From an uncultured Sphingomonadales bacterium (GTDB taxonomy: Bacteria > Pseudomonadota > Alphaproteobacteria > Sphingomonadales > Sphingomonadaceae), in the NCBI GenBank assembly GCA_937870585.1, contig CALMZE010000131.1, positions 1-36,980 of the forward strand: 36,980 nt of DNA, read 5' to 3'. A model generated the notes under the pieces. The model was not told the DNA's origin. It made no database searches and saw only the letters and a program-made list of their open reading frames with translations. Shown piece after piece: positions 1 through 7,729 of the stretch. Every line of letters begins with the position of its first letter. Position 1 is the first letter of the stretch. The position numbers and the translations under genes are program-made.

Positions 1-5
1 TAACA

Positions 6-30
6 GCTCCATCTACTCAAGAGTTGGAGC
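6..30 (-). terminator. Possible stem-loop after the NACHT gene
   Basis: GCTCCA at 6-11 and TGGAGC at 25-30 can form a 6-bp stem with a 13-nt loop, about 20 bases past the stop codon of the minus-strand gene. There is no clear U tract, so termination activity is uncertain. Confidence 0.25.
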
Positions 31-51
31 CTCCGACAATCCCGGGGCGGT

Positions 52-3000
52 TCAATATGCCTGACGGACGAGCCTGAAGAGCAGCTCGGGCGTAAATCGT
101 GAGTCAGAAAGATCAGGGCAAAAGCGCGCACCCCGCCGATCGCTGAATGTCGCGAATAGTGCCTCGCTCAGATTGTAACGCGACACTGGATCCAGCTTGC
201 CGATTTGCCCTTCCATCAGCTCTAGGCCCCGATCCGGCGCAATGCTGAGCAATGCCATCAGCCAAAGCAAAGCATTCGGGCAATCCAAACCGCGCTCAAG
301 CATCTTGGTCGCAAGTGCAGCAAGTGCAGCCTTCTCGCGCGCGCTATGCAGAACATAGTCGATGGCCCGCTCGACATGATCATTCAAGCGGGTCTGCTGC
401 TGTTCATCCTCACAATCCGGTCGAGGGCGATTGAGCCACGACCACACTCTAGGCTCAAAGAAGTCGGCAACCTGTCTGTCAGCGCGGGCAAAATCCGCAA
501 TTAGCCCCGGAAATGCAAAGCTTACCGCATCGTCCAACTGAGCGGAAAGCTCGCAACCAAGCGTTGCGTCGACAATTTCGGGTTGGGCAACGACAAGATC
601 TTTGACCCAAGGCGGGACGCCGTCCATTTCTACAGGCGCGAGCCGAGCGGCCCGTTCAGCCTCGTTTGCCATTAGCCCTTCTGCCCATCCTGATGTCTCG
701 GCTTCTGCATAAACGCCTGCCAGTGCATGAACCCAGTGTGTCCATATGCTGTTCCGCTCGTCATCAGCTCGCTCACTTCGCAAAGGCACACTGATCGTCC
801 GCCAATATGCATAAAAGGCGGTTGAAGCACGTGCGACAATGTCGGGCGTGAAATGCTCTTCAAGCGTCGCACGATTCCAATGGGCTCGCCAGCCTTGTGC
901 TTCAGGTGACTGCTCCAGCACCTTGGAGAAATCCCAAACGATCTGAGCCGTGTCAGTCCTCGCAAAATAGGCATCGGGGTCCCGCAATACCTCGTCCCGC
1001 CATGAGACCCAGGATTCGATGTCCGCTTGCTTTTTGGCCTTGGCCTCCTCTGCTTGCTTTTTCCATTTTGCTTCGCGCGCCTCAAACTCCGCATCGCGCT
1101 TGGGAACCTGTAAACGGGATTCGAGTTTTTCGGTCCAACCTGGTTCGGTCACAGCAAGGTCACGCAATGCCGAAATCCTCTCCTCAGCGCGCACGCCGTC
1201 GCGTTGGAGGAAAGACATGGCATCCCAGAACGCTGAAGCACGGGTCCGCAGATCGATCTCTGGGTCGCTGCCAATTTCGAACAGCCAGTCAAAATCGCCA
1301 TAGTCCAGCGGCGCGACCAAAGTGCCATAAGCCAAATCTACCGCGAACTCGTCCGCTTTGCTGTTAGGAACATATGCCGCGCAGAATCGACCTTCCGCGA
1401 TATACACGGCCCTTTGCCAGCTTCGCGGCGCACGATGAAAGTGCTCTGCCAATCGCTTAATCGGCTTTTCGTCACCATATTCGGATTGGCGAAAGCGTGT
1501 TGCGAGCACGGCCGCGTCGATGAGATCATCTGGCGGGACACGGTCTGAAACCAGTTCCTGCATACACAGCACCGCCAGTGCTGAGGAATAATGACTGAAC
1601 CGGCTGCCAAAGCGCGGCCATTGTTCAACGGTCTCAATTCCCGAGCGAATCAATTGCGCAAGGGCCAAACGAAACCGCGACGCCTGTTCCATATTGAGCT
1701 GCATAGAAGGAATCAGTCGTGGTAACGTCCACTCAACTCCGCCAATCCTGTTCTCATCGGACTCGATTTGACCGAGCAGTCCGACGAACTTTCCTTCCCT
1801 CATATGTTTCGGAAACAGGACGCCAACAACGCCTTCTTTGACGGTAGATGGCCAATGGGGGTCCGAAATGAGAGAAGTGGTCAGAGGATCAAGGTCACCT
1901 GCCGCGCTCATCTCGGCCAGTGCCGTGACAGCTGTCACCCGGTCAGCGTGAGAGGCTGCGACATCATTTGCGACCGCGCTGGCAATGTCGAGACAGTCGG
2001 CCATGCGCCCAGCCTGAATGAGGTCGATCAGCAATTCGCACACCTCAGGGCTGGTGGCTCCGGTCTCCCACAGCCGACGAACTGTTGGCGACAAATCGGG
2101 CGAAGCAAAACGAAGAACCTGGGGATAGGGTATCCGCACACCGCGCCAGTCATCTTTGCCATATCGGGCCACATATTCGGAGAGGATTTGGCTGCGTGTG
2201 CTGATCGCAAAACTCTCTGGATCGCCGTCATCCATAAGTGCCTCGGGCTCACGCCGCAGCACTTCATCGCGCACGTTTTCATTCCATATGGCAAGCCAGG
2301 CAGCAACCGCGCGCATCGATGGAAAAAGGAGAGTCTGACCGTAGCACTCGCCAAAAAACAGCCGGAATAGAGCTCGTCTGGGCATATGCCCTTTGCTGTT
2401 CAAACGATGAAGCCGTCGTGCGGCCAGGAACTCCGAAGCCGACCTGTGCTGAAAGCGCACCCGCCCATAGCTGGCTGGCCCGAACAAGGGGCGTTGCAGA
2501 AGCTCGGCGCGCTCACTCGGAGACCAGTCTTCCAAGATGACAGTCGGATCAATGGCCGCTTCCGTTTCGATGGTATCGAGCGAGAGGTCCGAGAAGCGGA
2601 TGGTGCGTTTGCGCGTAAGCACCTGCGCCAGCGCCAATCGCTCCGCACCCTCAAGTGCCTTGGCCTCGGACAGGCGCATGTGGCGCGTGCGGTTTCCGGT
2701 CTCCCGCAATTTTCTTCGTATGTCTTCGGTTACCTGCTCGGATCGCGTGCCAAGCCTGCCATGCTCCGTCCAATAAGAGCATATCTCGATCAATTCCTGC
2801 GGTCGCCGTGCAAAATCCCATGCGCGCTTCCGATCAATTTCTGTGATCAACGCCGGAACATTAGTGACGCCACGCAAGGCAGCCAGTGCCTCGACCTGGG
2901 GTCGATCGAGTGACGTCAGACCAACGAGACGCACGCCATCATAAAGGCCGTCATCATCCGGCTTCTTTTTCGCTTCGTGATGCTCTCTTCGGGTATGACC

Positions 3001-3591
3001 GCTGATCAGCCGCCTGAAAGGCTCATTGGGGTCATCCATAATCTTGGGGGCGGGAGGCGGCGGAACATAAGGGAGTTCGTGCGAAAAGGCCTCGATATCC
3101 AATCCTATCGGCCGACTGGTTACGACAATTCGCGCCCGATGAAGATTCCCATCAATGGCAAGTGCGAGTGTGCGCAGCGCCTGCCGAAAATTCCCATGTG
3201 AGAGCAGGAGTTCATCAGCTGAATCAAGGAAGAAGTAGGCTACAGAATGCCCATCTAACATCCACTGACGAAACCTCTCAAACTGGGCTCGATCGAGGAG
3301 GAGCTGCAATTCCGTCGCGGCCACGCCCTCCAGCGTCAGGAAGAAGGCTGCTTTGCCTTCCACAAACAACCGATTGGCTTGTGTCCTGCACTCGTGTGTC
3401 TTTCCCGCGCCAGCTGCCGAGATGATCAAAACGCGCGGTGCCTCGAGCAATTCATCCCAACCAATCTGACCACCGAGCCCCATGGACTCAAATACATCAA
3501 GCTGATCAGGGTCTGCGATTTGCTCAGGCGTCAGATTGCGAAATTTGCGACTCAGCGCTGATTTATCCGTTAGTTGTTGTGCGTGTGACAT
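52..3591 (-). CDS. NACHT/STAND-type NTPase, probable defence protein
   Basis: A protein of about 1179 residues. A P-loop (AGAGKT, residues about 60-65) is followed by a Walker B segment ending in acidic residues (FFLDSADE, about 120-127) and a sensor-like VVTSRP (about 157-162). This order and the D-x-x-D-E Walker B fit the NACHT group of STAND ATPases. Only about 60 residues precede the P-loop, so there is no obvious N-terminal effector. The remaining roughly 800 residues look alpha-helical and repeat-like, as in sensor domains of bacterial NLR-like antiphage proteins. A Lys/Ala/Glu-rich stretch near residue 860 may be coiled coil. The ATG at 3591 is preferred; a TTG at 3627 in the same frame would add 12 residues, and neither has a good Shine-Dalgarno. 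The gene is divergent from the HEPN gene and inside an integrase-bearing island. The NTPase fold is well supported; the defence role is inferred. Confidence 0.75.
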   Translation of the reverse strand: MSHAQQLTDKSALSRKFRNLTPEQIADPDQLDVFESMGLGGQIGWDELLEAPRVLIISAAGAGKTHECRTQANRLFVEGKAAFFLTLEGVAATELQLLLDRAQFERFRQWMLDGHSVAYFFLDSADELLLSHGNFRQALRTLALAIDGNLHRARIVVTSRPIGLDIEAFSHELPYVPPPPAPKIMDDPNEPFRRLISGHTRREHHEAKKKPDDDGLYDGVRLVGLTSLDRPQVEALAALRGVTNVPALITEIDRKRAWDFARRPQELIEICSYWTEHGRLGTRSEQVTEDIRRKLRETGNRTRHMRLSEAKALEGAERLALAQVLTRKRTIRFSDLSLDTIETEAAIDPTVILEDWSPSERAELLQRPLFGPASYGRVRFQHRSASEFLAARRLHRLNSKGHMPRRALFRLFFGECYGQTLLFPSMRAVAAWLAIWNENVRDEVLRREPEALMDDGDPESFAISTRSQILSEYVARYGKDDWRGVRIPYPQVLRFASPDLSPTVRRLWETGATSPEVCELLIDLIQAGRMADCLDIASAVANDVAASHADRVTAVTALAEMSAAGDLDPLTTSLISDPHWPSTVKEGVVGVLFPKHMREGKFVGLLGQIESDENRIGGVEWTLPRLIPSMQLNMEQASRFRLALAQLIRSGIETVEQWPRFGSRFSHYSSALAVLCMQELVSDRVPPDDLIDAAVLATRFRQSEYGDEKPIKRLAEHFHRAPRSWQRAVYIAEGRFCAAYVPNSKADEFAVDLAYGTLVAPLDYGDFDWLFEIGSDPEIDLRTRASAFWDAMSFLQRDGVRAEERISALRDLAVTEPGWTEKLESRLQVPKRDAEFEAREAKWKKQAEEAKAKKQADIESWVSWRDEVLRDPDAYFARTDTAQIVWDFSKVLEQSPEAQGWRAHWNRATLEEHFTPDIVARASTAFYAYWRTISVPLRSERADDERNSIWTHWVHALAGVYAEAETSGWAEGLMANEAERAARLAPVEMDGVPPWVKDLVVAQPEIVDATLGCELSAQLDDAVSFAFPGLIADFARADRQVADFFEPRVWSWLNRPRPDCEDEQQQTRLNDHVERAIDYVLHSAREKAALAALATKMLERGLDCPNALLWLMALLSIAPDRGLELMEGQIGKLDPVSRYNLSEALFATFSDRRGARFCPDLSDSRFTPELLFRLVRQAY

Positions 3592-3868
3592 TGCCCAATA
3601 GTTCCGTGATCCCGAGAGGTGACGCAAGGATTAAGTCGTGCTGTCTCTTTGGATTTGGGCGAGATGGAGACTACTGCGATCTCTGGAGCACAAACACCTC
3701 GCCGACATAGCCATTGGTAAAGGCTGAGGCTGACGCCTTCCAAACTTCCCTTACGTTCATCGATTAATGGGTGGCCTGATTGACTTATCTCGGCCACGAT
3801 ATGCCGAATACAGGGTTGTTAGAGTATTTCGCCCGCCGTCGATGTCGAAGTGTGCTAGCCCGCGCCTC

Positions 3869-5212
3869 ATGTCAACGAAGTCCACAGCACAGCATGTCGG
3901 CGTCTTTCTGGACGAATGGCAGGCTACGACGGTGATGGTGCAGGAACGCGTCGGCCGCGGCGACAGCGAGTTCCTAAAGGAAATCGCGTTGCTGGAAGGC
4001 ATGGATCGCGCCAATTGTGTAAGCAAGCTCGGCAATTCGCACCTTGATGCCGCCGCGGAAAAGCTCCTGTTACGCGAGGGCTTGGCCGCCAAGCTCTCGC
4101 GGCAGACCGCGCGCAAGGCGCTAATCCGCGGCCTCTCCGAGCACCTGCCCAAAGCACTCAAGACCCGTCGGCTATCCGAGCACGCCATTGTCGAGAAAGC
4201 ACGCGACTTCCTCGCGGCGCATCCGCGCGACGATGGTCTCTATCTGTTTCCAGTCGTGTTCGCCCACCGCGCGAAGGAAACCGATTTCCGGGTTGGCGCC
4301 GCGCGAATCGTGGCACGGCCGATCCTTGAAGCAGAACTTGCGGATGCCTGGGTTCGGCATGACGCGCGCAACGACAAGTGGGCGCAGCGTCTCGGCGACG
4401 ACTGGAAAACGCACGCGCAATCCTTCGATCACTTCATCACCGTGGAGGTTGTAGGGCACGAGGAGCGCATGGCTTGGCCGGTGGCACGTGACGCAGCGGA
4501 ATGCCTCCTCAATCTGATCCGGATGTACTTTGGGTACGACGCGATGGACGATGTCCGGATCGGCGATGGGTACCTTTGGCAAGAGACCCGCTCTGCTATG
4601 AGGCTCACTTCGGACGGGCACATCTGCCTGTCGACGTCCTTAGGAGGCGGACGCTCGCACTTAGAAGATGGCTGGACCGAACCCTTCGATCGCCATCTCG
4701 GTCATTTCTCGCGTCTGCTCAGCGACCTTGTCACTTGGCACACGGTGCAGGACGGCAAGCCTGACGCGCTGTTCGAGAGGCTCACCTACTTCAATCGACT
4801 CATTTCGGAAGCCTATGCCGAACCGCATCACCCAATTCGATTGGTGCGGCTGGTGGCAGCCCTCGAAGCGCTCACCCTTGTTGGAGACAAGGACAAGGCG
4901 CACAATCTCGCGCATCGTTGCGGATGCACGGGGGGCAGTGGCGACCCTGCGGCGTATTGCCGGATCTACGACGCTGTGCGCGAAGCCTATCGCTGGCGCA
5001 ACGCGGTAGTCCATGGCGACGCGCCGCGGGATGGCGAAATCATGCGCGCATTCCGCAAGCTCGAGCGTGATATCCTCGACATCTATCTTGGTCTGCTCTC
5101 GCTGCATGCCGGCATCGCCAACGCAGCTCGACCACGGTCGATTGAGGCGCTGCGGCGGGAATTCGGCGCCCGCGTCGATATGTTCTTCTGGTCGCCGAGC
5201 TTAGCGACCTGA
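3869..5212 (+). CDS. Protein with C-terminal Apea-like HEPN domain
   Basis: A protein of 447 residues from the ATG at 3869. Upstream in-frame ATGs at 3842 and 3767 would extend it to 456 or 481; no start has a convincing ribosome site, and the extra N-terminus looks unconserved. The C-terminal third has the helical pattern of Apea-like HEPN domains: an RLVxxxxALEAL helix, then YRWRNAVVHG, whose RNxxxH (codons at 4997-5014) matches the Rx4-6H RNase motif of HEPN proteins. The N-terminal about 300 residues are not recognised. HEPN proteins of this type (for example ApeA) act as RNase effectors in antiphage defence or abortive infection. The divergent NACHT NTPase and nearby integrase fit that role. 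Catalytic activity and the link to the NACHT protein are inferences. Confidence 0.65.
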   Translation: MSTKSTAQHVGVFLDEWQATTVMVQERVGRGDSEFLKEIALLEGMDRANCVSKLGNSHLDAAAEKLLLREGLAAKLSRQTARKALIRGLSEHLPKALKTRRLSEHAIVEKARDFLAAHPRDDGLYLFPVVFAHRAKETDFRVGAARIVARPILEAELADAWVRHDARNDKWAQRLGDDWKTHAQSFDHFITVEVVGHEERMAWPVARDAAECLLNLIRMYFGYDAMDDVRIGDGYLWQETRSAMRLTSDGHICLSTSLGGGRSHLEDGWTEPFDRHLGHFSRLLSDLVTWHTVQDGKPDALFERLTYFNRLISEAYAEPHHPIRLVRLVAALEALTLVGDKDKAHNLAHRCGCTGGSGDPAAYCRIYDAVREAYRWRNAVVHGDAPRDGEIMRAFRKLERDILDIYLGLLSLHAGIANAARPRSIEALRREFGARVDMFFWSPSLAT

Positions 5213-5357
5213 GGCGCCGCATTCGTAAAGGTCAAAACGATTTGTGGAAAAGGCGGAAACCGCACGATTCAAAAGGCTTGGCTCGAACCGCTATCAAGAC
5301 AGTCGCACCCATTCATCGCACTTGAAATCGGCACTTTGGGATACCGGTCTTGGCGCG

Positions 5358-5681
5358 TCAGCCCACTTCCACCCCATGAGCTTCAAAGGTCAAACCCAAT
5401 CGCCTGCGGACCGCGTCAAAAATGGCGGCAAGATTGTCCATGCTGGGATTGCCCTTTTCGGACAGCATCCTGTGCAAGCTCTTGCTCGGGCGCTTGGTCT
5501 CGGCGGCGAGGTCTTCGAAGCCGACCGAGGCGTTGACCAGATCGCGCAGGATCAGGCGCGCAACATGGGGCTCGCCGTTGAGAAAGGCGGTTGCCGCTTC
5601 GTCGAGCATGGCCTTGGCGAACGCCGGGTCGCGCGCCGCGCGGTCCTTCACCGTTTCCTTGAAATCGCGGGTCAGCGCCAC
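5358..5681 (-). CDS. HigA-like antitoxin, HTH addiction-module antidote
   Basis: A protein of 107 residues with a GTG start. Its N-terminal half is helical, and its C-terminal half (from about residue 55) reads as a helix-turn-helix (FEDLAAETKRPSKSLHRML), matching the family of probable addiction-module antidote proteins paired with RelE-like killers. It should bind and neutralise the toxin encoded just upstream and repress the operon. It starts 5 nt after the toxin stop, so the two are surely co-transcribed. The order toxin-then-antitoxin is that of HigBA-type modules rather than classical RelBE. It is the last gene of the integrase-toxin-antitoxin run and presumably stabilises the island. 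Confidence 0.85.
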   Translation of the reverse strand: MALTRDFKETVKDRAARDPAFAKAMLDEAATAFLNGEPHVARLILRDLVNASVGFEDLAAETKRPSKSLHRMLSEKGNPSMDNLAAIFDAVRRRLGLTFEAHGVEVG

Positions 5682-5686
5682 TTTGC

Positions 5687-6025
5687 CTAATCCCTTGCCT
5701 TCTTCGCCTTGGCCTTGCGGCCCTTGTATTCATCAAGCAGCGCACTTGCCCGCCTGATATCGGACTGCTGCCGCTTCTTCGTCCCCCCGACAAACAGGAT
5801 GACGAGTTGATCGCCGTCCTGGGTCAGATAGAGCCGGTATCCCGGACCCCAATCGATCCGGTATTCACCCAGCCCGCCGCCGATCCATTTGACGTTCGAC
5901 AGGTTGCCGAGTTCCATGCGCACGATGGCGATAGCCACCTTGGCCGCAGCCTGGACATCGAGATCATCGAACCATGCCCGAAACGGGCAGGTGCCATCCT
6001 CGCGGACATACTCCTCAATAATCAC
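5687..6025 (-). CDS. RelE/HigB-type toxin, addiction-module killer protein
   Basis: A protein of 112 residues. The core YRLYLTQDGDQLVILFVGG followed by TKKRQQSDIRRA is typical of the RelE-superfamily killer family, with basic residues at the C-terminus likely contacting RNA on the ribosome. Members of this fold usually cleave mRNA in a translation-dependent way. The start is a GTG whose bases overlap the integrase stop as GTGA (6022-6025), which suggests translational coupling to the integrase. The cognate antitoxin follows after 5 nt. The family assignment is firm; the exact cleavage activity is not visible. Confidence 0.87.
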   Translation of the reverse strand: MIIEEYVREDGTCPFRAWFDDLDVQAAAKVAIAIVRMELGNLSNVKWIGGGLGEYRIDWGPGYRLYLTQDGDQLVILFVGGTKKRQQSDIRRASALLDEYKGRKAKAKKARD

Positions 6026-7314
6026 ATTACGCCGCCATCGGTAACATATTCGTTACTATAAGTCAATGCGTTAGAAGCCGGAAATGCCTCATCATCCAGC
6101 ATTTCCCCGAGACGCTTGCCCCAAGCCTCGAGCGCCGCCCGTTTCTCGGGCTCATATTTGTAGCGGTTGTAGATTCCTGCAATGCCCGCCCGAGTACCGC
6201 TGATATGGTTGAGGACAGCCTCCGTCACCTCAATCGGGATGCCAAGCGCTTGCAGGTTGGTTGCACCAGTCCGCCGCAGGTCGTGCAGACGCCAGTCATC
6301 GATCTTGACGCTACGGGGATCACAGCCCCTCTCCTTTTGACGGCGCTGCATGATCTTCAGCATGCGCTCGTCGAGCAGGCGCTTCGCTTTTGAGTATCCC
6401 GAAACGGGCGTGGTGCCGGTCGTGCTGAAGACAAAGCCCCGCTCCAGGGGATGAAGAGCCTTGAGTTCGGCCACTGCCATGTCAGTCAGTGGGATGATAT
6501 GCGCTTCATCATTCTTGGCGCGCTCCGCAGGCAAGGTCCACGTTCTGGCCTCAAGGTCGATCTCTGACCAGTCCATCTCGGCAACTTCCTGACGTCGCTG
6601 CATGGTCAGGAGCAGCAGACGCACAAATGGCCCCCAAGGCCAACTTGTCTGCCCGGTGGCTTGCCACAGGCAGATCAGTTCCTCCTGTCCCAACACGCGG
6701 CGGCGCGACGGACAGGCTTTGGGTGCCTTCATCCCTGCGAGCGGCGAGATTTCGATGTCCTCGCGATCGACGGCCCAGTTGAACAGCTTGCGCAGAAGCG
6801 AGTGGATGCACTTACGGCTGCCGGGGCGGTCGGCATAATCGTCCATCAACTTGACCATGTCCGCACGCTTGAGCGCCGTTAGCGGCTTCTTGCCCCATCG
6901 CGGCTTGAGCACATTTTCGAGGATCCGCAATTGTTCGGGCCACGTGTCGGGCCAGTTCGACTGCAAATAGAGTTCGACAAACTGGTCGCAATAGGAGGAG
7001 AAATTGAGCACTTTCTCGCGGCGCTTTGCATCCCGCGCCTCTTCCACTGGATCGACACCTTGCTTCACGAGCATGAGCAGGCGCTCGGCTTCCCGGCGCG
7101 CTGTCAGCGTCGTCCACGGGCTTCCATGAATCCCGATTGTGGTGCGGCGAGCCGGACCGCCGTTCGTTCTGTATTGCAGAACATAGGATTTGACGCCCTT
7201 CGGCGTGACTCTCAGGCCGAACCCTTTGAGGCTGTTATCCCATGTGTAGACATCACGGTCAGAAGATGGTCTTGCTGCCTCGATGGTCCGAATTGTGATC
7301 GACTGATTGGCCAT
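6022..7314 (-). CDS. Tyrosine recombinase/integrase of the island
   Basis: A protein of about 430 residues, normal for P4-type island integrases. The N-terminal about 90 residues (DNSLKGFGLRVTPKG, YVLQYR) are the DUF4102-type arm-binding domain. A core-binding SAM-like domain follows, then the catalytic domain with Arg in MQRRQEV, HDLRRT (H-x-x-R), a second His in LNHISG, and the nucleophile Tyr in IYNRYKY. It should catalyse integration and excision at the adjacent tRNA-Thr att site. The ATG at 7314 with an upstream GGA is preferred over an in-frame TTG at 7344. Its 3' end overlaps the toxin gene by 4 nt, so integrase, toxin and antitoxin form one transcription unit pointing away from att. 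All catalytic residues appear present. Confidence 0.93.
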   Translation of the reverse strand: MANQSITIRTIEAARPSSDRDVYTWDNSLKGFGLRVTPKGVKSYVLQYRTNGGPARRTTIGIHGSPWTTLTARREAERLLMLVKQGVDPVEEARDAKRREKVLNFSSYCDQFVELYLQSNWPDTWPEQLRILENVLKPRWGKKPLTALKRADMVKLMDDYADRPGSRKCIHSLLRKLFNWAVDREDIEISPLAGMKAPKACPSRRRVLGQEELICLWQATGQTSWPWGPFVRLLLLTMQRRQEVAEMDWSEIDLEARTWTLPAERAKNDEAHIIPLTDMAVAELKALHPLERGFVFSTTGTTPVSGYSKAKRLLDERMLKIMQRRQKERGCDPRSVKIDDWRLHDLRRTGATNLQALGIPIEVTEAVLNHISGTRAGIAGIYNRYKYEPEKRAALEAWGKRLGEMLDDEAFPASNALTYSNEYVTDGGVM

Positions 7315-7325
7315 GTTTCCAAGTC

Positions 7326-7387
7326 CCACGTAATCGCCACGCAATCATTTGCGGGAAAACCGTGGCGTAGGTTAAGGTAATCCACGG
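7326..7387. promoter_or_regulatory. Cluster of CCACG repeats between integrase and att
   Basis: CCACGTAATC (7326-7335) and CCACGCAATC (7337-7346) are direct repeats 11 bp apart. CGCCACG (7335-7341) is inverted as CGTGGCG (7361-7367), and CCACGG recurs at 7382-7387. Their position between the integrase start and the att fragment suggests integrase arm-type or excisionase sites, or an operator for the integrase promoter. The function is inferred. Confidence 0.4.
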
Positions 7388-7467
7388 CGGATTTATTCCA
7401 ACCGTTTCAAGGCCTTAATCGTAGGTTTGGCTACAGTTGCGCAGCATTGGAAAGGCTGCTAAATGCA

Positions 7468-7513
7468 ATTTGTAATCAGGGGGCCGCGGGTTCGAATCCT
7501 GCAGCCGGCACCA
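7468..7513 (+). other. attR: 3' half of tRNA-Thr(UGU)
   Basis: The sequence reads as a tRNA from the anticodon loop onward: loop TTTGTAA with anticodon TGT (7471-7473), 3' anticodon stem strand TCAGG, 5-nt variable loop, T arm GCGGG/TTCGAAT/CCTGC (7486-7502), acceptor strand AGCCGGC (7503-7509), discriminator A and encoded CCA (7511-7513). The upstream bases do not supply the matching 5' anticodon strand, D arm or GCCGGCT acceptor strand, so this is not a complete tRNA. Such a 3' fragment beside an integrase is the typical attachment site of a tRNA-targeted element. Confidence 0.85.
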
Positions 7514-7729
7514 TATTTCGCGAGGGCTGAGCGAAAATTTCCATTTCTTCTGCGGATCGTCTTGCGAGCCTTGTCGCCAAGCGCATCGCCCTGCTCGCTT
7601 GCGTGGATAAAGATCTGGACCAATGCCCAAGACAGACACGCGCAGGAGAGGGTGATCGAACTGAAAGCGCCCGAGCCAGCCTTGCCAAGCCTCCTAATCT
7701 TCTGGAATTCTGAGTTGTTCAGCTGGCTG
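7514..7729. other. Intergenic stretch, island edge to ADH gene
   Basis: No gene or clear signal is seen here. Open frames that cross it run through the tRNA fragment and have no ribosome site. GGCTGCTAAAT occurs both at 7454-7464 and next to the end of the dehydrogenase gene near 7725-7735; this may be chance. Confidence 0.4.

Larger units (their letters stand above)
1..7513. mobile_element. Right part of a tRNA-Thr-integrated genomic island
   Basis: This segment contains, from the right end inward, an att-like 3' half of tRNA-Thr(UGU), a tyrosine integrase, a toxin-antitoxin pair, a HEPN-motif gene and a large NACHT-type NTPase. The tRNA fragment is on the plus strand, so its 3' end faces the chromosome on the right. 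Standard tRNA-targeted integration then makes it attR, with the island extending left past position 1 to an intact tRNA-Thr. Genes to the right of 7513 are metabolic and look chromosomal. The left boundary is not in the window. Confidence 0.7.

Noticed and set aside
7415-7513. A complete tRNA gene at the island edge
   Set aside because: The 3' half is perfect, but no 5' acceptor strand (GCCGGCT), D arm or matching 5' anticodon strand precedes it, so it is a fragment.
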